Part shown: positions 60,601-64,000 of the stretch, one piece after another
How positions within the stretch are numbered: the first letter of the stretch is position 1
How the letters are laid out: every line of letters starts with the position of its first letter
Assembly: GCA_016169945.1 (NCBI GenBank)
Contig: JADLSH010000155.1
Location: 2,053,501-2,117,500, forward strand
DNA: 64,000 nt
From: Trachythela sp. YZ-2020
Lineage: Eukaryota; Cnidaria; Anthozoa; Malacalcyonacea; Clavulariidae
Direction: 5' to 3'
Notes under the pieces: model-generated
Seen by the model: the letters and a program-made list of their open reading frames with translations, nothing else
The model's database searches: none
What the model was told of the DNA's origin: nothing
Made by a program: the position numbers and the translations under genes

Positions 60601-63326
60601 ATTTGAATGGTTTTTAAATATAGAACTGCGCGAAGCATTTGGATTGTTTTTCAAGTTTTCTCCAATTTGGAATCCATAATTTTCTAAGGTAATTACAAGA
60701 TCACGAATGACTTTCTCGTCCTAGAAAAGAAAAGAATGAACTATGGCTCTATATTCTTGGCTTCTTTCTGCGGCAGATGCGGTTAGCGTGCTGCCCTTTA
60801 AATTATGCCTCATGCTACAGTTGGTATTATGCACTAGTCAATTGAAACCTCGCCCCCCCCCGCCACACCCGGGTACATGCAGGGTTTAACGAGACTTTGC
60901 GGGGGAAATACAGAGTTTTAACAAACGTTGCCATCATGCTACCCGGGGTTTTAACAGAAATTACCGATCAGACGATTAGATGGAAAGCTAGACTTTGGAA
61001 AGCTAGATGTTCGGCCTGGCAAGCCGGGCAATCTAACAAATGGACAACATTTTTAGGCCGGGATTTTAACACTCGAAAAATGTTATAATCCCCGCGTACT
61101 CCCGGTGGTCGGGGGCCCGGGGTTTCAATTGACTAGTGCATTACTAAGGATGGGTGACTATCCTGCACATAAATGATATGCTTGAAAAGCCATGTAAAAG
61201 TAGAGTTGTGGTTGCTTCTCTTCTTTGCTTCAAAGGTCCTCCGAATTTTCCTTCCTCATCAAAAAAATCCCCCCTCCTCCCCCTTAGCTATTGCTCCGTG
61301 ATCTGGCATGGGTCGTATGGTGCAAGATAGAGACGCTCTATTAAGCCTTCAACTCGGTTACATTTGAGCTGCGTTCCGGCTTTGCGATTCAGCACACAGT
61401 TGCGAAGTAAGATTAGCACCTACTATCTGTTTACTATTTAGCCTACCGTCATATTTCTCCACGCTTTTGCATTTCTACTATCCAGTATATTACTTGCCGG
61501 ACCCAATATGTTGAGACTGCTATCAGAAATATTTAAATTAACGATCTTTTGAAGTATTCTGACTGTATCATTAAGAACTTGCTGGCCTTTTCCATTTTCT
61601 CGTTCTCCCTCCGCTATCATATCAAGATTTGTTAAGTTTGACAGTTGGTTGATAATCTTTTCTGCAATTTCTTTCCGGGCTTCATCTGATATATTCTTAC
61701 CATCAAGTTGATTTACCTGAACATTATTAAATTTCCAATAGCTTAGGTTAAGAAATACAAGCAACAAAATTGCTGCAACTTGCAACAAAAACGTATTTCA
61801 ATGCATGTTAAGCCGAAATATTTACGGATGTTATTTCATGGTTTTGTTACTCAGGCGTGAACATTTTACTTAACATGCGTCGCAGCATTCCTAGTTGCGG
61901 CAAATTTGTTGTACGGATTACTTTACTTTTTATTCGTACTGGATTGGATATTTAGCTTTCCTGAAGAATGTTAGTTTAAGAGACGAAATCCAATCCTTGG
62001 ATTTGTTGATTTGTGAGCTCCAATAAACTCAATAATATTTATTCTCTTGCCTTTTTCTTCAGTTCACCAAGCACGTCATCGCTTTTGTTATTGACTTTCC
62101 TTCTGGTGGTAGAAATAGTTGAACTTGAATAGACTTTACTTGTGGTTGAAGAAAAAGATGAACTTGGATCCACTTTACCTGTGGTTGGAGAAAAATGTGA
62201 ACTTGGATCTAAACAAATGGGTAAGTTTATTTAAGCAAAGGGAATTAACTATTATTTAAGTATTATTTTCCTATTTGCCAATCTGTTTTTCTTTTTTGAA
62301 CAACGACAACTTCTTATCTTAACTTACTTTTTGTGCTGACGTTGGAGGCTGTATATGGTGGTGGAATATCGCAGCGTACGAAAACTAAGGTTCTAGTTTT
62401 GGAACATATATTCGGTGAATCATATGTTGTAACATAGCAATATGTGATGTTTACTGCACGTTTCAACAGGCGTGAATAAAATGTTATGAAACAAACAGTT
62501 CAGTGTCTACCACATGAATATAACGAACCGTTCAGTATTGGGCATTGTGGTAGGAACAGTAGAATAGTAGGCACATCAGTGCTTGTGTTTATAACCCCAT
62601 TGAAGGTAGAATTTAATTTGTGCCACTTATTTTTGCCCAAGGTCTCGTTACGTAATGAAGCTGGAACGTTTGTTAGAGTAGGGGGGAACTAGGTGAAATT
62701 TACACATTTCTGCCACATAGGTTGTGCGTTTAAGTATTATTTTCCTATTTGCCAATCTGTTTTTCTTTTTTGAACAACGACAACATCTTATCCTGCGCTA
62801 GTCGCGCAAATACACGTCCCCATAACTTACCTTTTGTGCTGACGTTGGAGGCTGTATATTGTGGTGGACCAGTATTATCCCAGCGTACATAAACCACGGT
62901 TTTATTTTTGGGACATATTATCTGCGGTATATGTGATCGAAAGTTATTGCAATATGTGATGTTTACTGCACGTTCAAACAGGCGTGAATAAAATTCTATG
63001 AAACAAACAGTTACGTGTCCACCACATGAATAGAACGAACTGTTCTGTATTGGGCACTGTGTTCCACTTACATTAGTAGGCACATCAGTCGTGATGTTTA
63101 CACTCCCATTGAAAGTAGAATTATATCTGTACCATTTATTTTTTCCCATGGTCTCGTTACGTAATGAAGCTGAAAGTTTTGTTAGAGTAGGGGGGAACTC
63201 TGTGACATAGGTGAAATTTAAACATTTCTGCAACATACGTTGTGCGTTTGCTAGAGGTGTTTTCTCCTCAATAAATATTAAAGGCATGAAGACGAGGACC
63301 AGAAGGAGTCGTTTTATTGCAGCCAT
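57238..63326 (-). CDS. Adhesion GPCR paralog, copy 2 (GPS and 7TM intact, GAIN exon frameshifted)
   Basis: Eleven exons on the minus strand: 63326-62831, 62208-62051, 61716-61447, 60720-~60290, 60002-59844, 59644-59420, 59234-59072, 58806-58670, 58337-58029, 57748-57649 and 57449-57238. Layout is as in copy 1: signal peptide, Cys-containing ectodomain (TQCPIQNSSFYSCGGHVTVC), short Ser/Thr stalk, GAIN, GPS, 7TM, tail. The GPS is canonical, with CAYWKPELNENKW, DGC and CECDHLTAFAAMD (HL|T). Compared with copy 1, the fourth exon lacks one base near 60438 (after WYKTLHSFQ) and another near 60297, which closes the frame in GAIN. Either both are sequence errors or the copy is a recent pseudogene. 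The tail exon has a run of about 11 Asn encoded by (AAC)n. Confidence 0.65.
60830..61140. mobile_element. 311-bp MITE with TTA target duplication in copy 2
   Basis: Termini TGCACTAGTCAATTGAAACC and its complement, flanked by TTA on both sides (60827-60829, 61141-61143). Copy 1 has the empty site GGTATTACTAAAGATGG near 50212. A 3-bp TTA duplication suggests the PIF/Harbinger type. It sits inside an R2 SINE-like repeat, so it is younger than that insertion. The interior is G/C rich and non-coding. Confidence 0.85.
62236..62720 (-). pseudogene. Decayed extra copy of the ectodomain exon of copy 2
   Basis: On the minus strand this segment repeats much of exon 63326-62831, including the stretches encoding RNETLGK, STFNG and TDVPT and the GTGCTGACGTT block (plus strand) at the donor end. 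It lacks the ATG and signal peptide, has a short deletion after the CVNFT-like part, and has a stop where the GGHVTV region should be. It is a partial local duplication that no longer codes. Confidence 0.7.
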
Positions 63327-64000
63327 TCCTGTTGGTTATGATGGACGATGGTTGACGTTCTTGCTTGATTGGATACCAACTCTTTAAAGTTATTATCTTA
63401 ACGTTTTTGATTCTTGATTGTTTAACTTCTCAGTCATTCAGTCTTGATTCTTCAAATTTCAGAGCACGTTTGCCAAGAAAAATCCGTTAGGACCCTGTTT
63501 CAGTTGAATCCAGTCGTTGATATATCACAAGCTTCGGTATAATGACCGGTGCATACAGGAGGAACTATGTCTGCGGCAAAGAACCCTGTATAGAAGACTT
63601 TGGAATATACCAACGTTAGTCGAATCTTTTCGATGAGCCAAGAAATTTCGATCACTTGGGACAAGCTCTCCTCCTTCTTCTGTTTTTGAAACTTCAAAAA
63701 TGCAGAACGAACTGATGTTTCGAAAAGCTTCTCTGTTGGAACAGGTGTTGCACTTTAAGAGTTGTATAGAATGTTTTCCTCGATATCACTACTCTTCAGT
63801 GCTATGAATTTGAAACTTCTGTTGTATATAAACAACAGCAAAATCAGTGAATGTAATGAATGCACTGACGTTTGGTTTTGACTATTAGCGATGTTTTTTT
63901 CAAAACGAAAACTGATAATGTTGACGGTTAATAGCCAAAGTTAGTTAATCTTAGCGTTGCTTGGAATAACTTTACATTAAGTAAGTAAAAACAGCTGCAG
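63327..64000 (-). other. Duplicated upstream region of copy 2
   Basis: Nearly colinear with 54742-55440, including the block GTTAGTTAATCTTAGCGTTG near the window end. The duplication therefore continues past the window. A 63-65 codon frame occurs in both copies (55119-54928, 63697-63500) but differs by a frame-altering stretch. It is read here as promoter/5' UTR sequence and not as coding. Confidence 0.5.

Overview
The window is animal nuclear DNA. Its genes are split into many small exons with ordinary GT-AG junctions, and the domains (ADAM metalloprotease, calcium-binding EGF, SEA, Ig, GAIN/GPS, class B2 seven-helix bundle) are metazoan. The introns are AT-rich and full of short inverted-repeat transposons, Harbinger, hAT and LINE-type elements. 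This would fit an invertebrate, and a cnidarian is my first guess, but nothing here fixes the species.

Layout. 1-5800: two decayed non-LTR retrotransposons, the second split by a nearly 2-kb palindromic element. 5920-8000: a 9-bp minisatellite that switches strand in the middle. 8847-43688 (+): one very large gene of about 101 coding exons, reconstructed here by hand. 43689-45375: its 3' flank. 45376-54741 (-) and 57238-63326 (-): two tandemly duplicated adhesion GPCR genes, convergent with the big gene, both carrying frame-breaking lesions. Each also carries private insertions, and the sister copy supplies the empty site.

The main finding is the big gene. It encodes signal peptide, ADAM prodomain, RVRR convertase site, a metalloprotease with an intact zinc site (HEMGHNFGLYHDD), disintegrin, Cys-rich and ADAM-type EGF. 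It then continues, inside one uninterrupted exon (21926-22151), into a run of about 58 calcium-binding EGF modules. SEA, Ig, HormR-like, GAIN/GPS and seven transmembrane helices follow, with a cytoplasmic tail. Splice phases agree at every junction and the exon lengths add up to a frame of about 4,050 residues. In effect an ADAM sheddase has lost its own membrane anchor and is tethered by an EGF rod to an adhesion GPCR. The receptor would hold one catalytic protease plus two potentially self-cleaving modules (SEA and GAIN). I know of no described receptor with this order, but I could not search for one.

The EGF rod is encoded by 18 nearly identical 582-bp cassettes (three EGF exons plus introns each) and one diverged cassette, so it is a young or continually homogenised array. 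Several single-base indels in it, and in the minus-strand copies, may be real decay or sequence errors.
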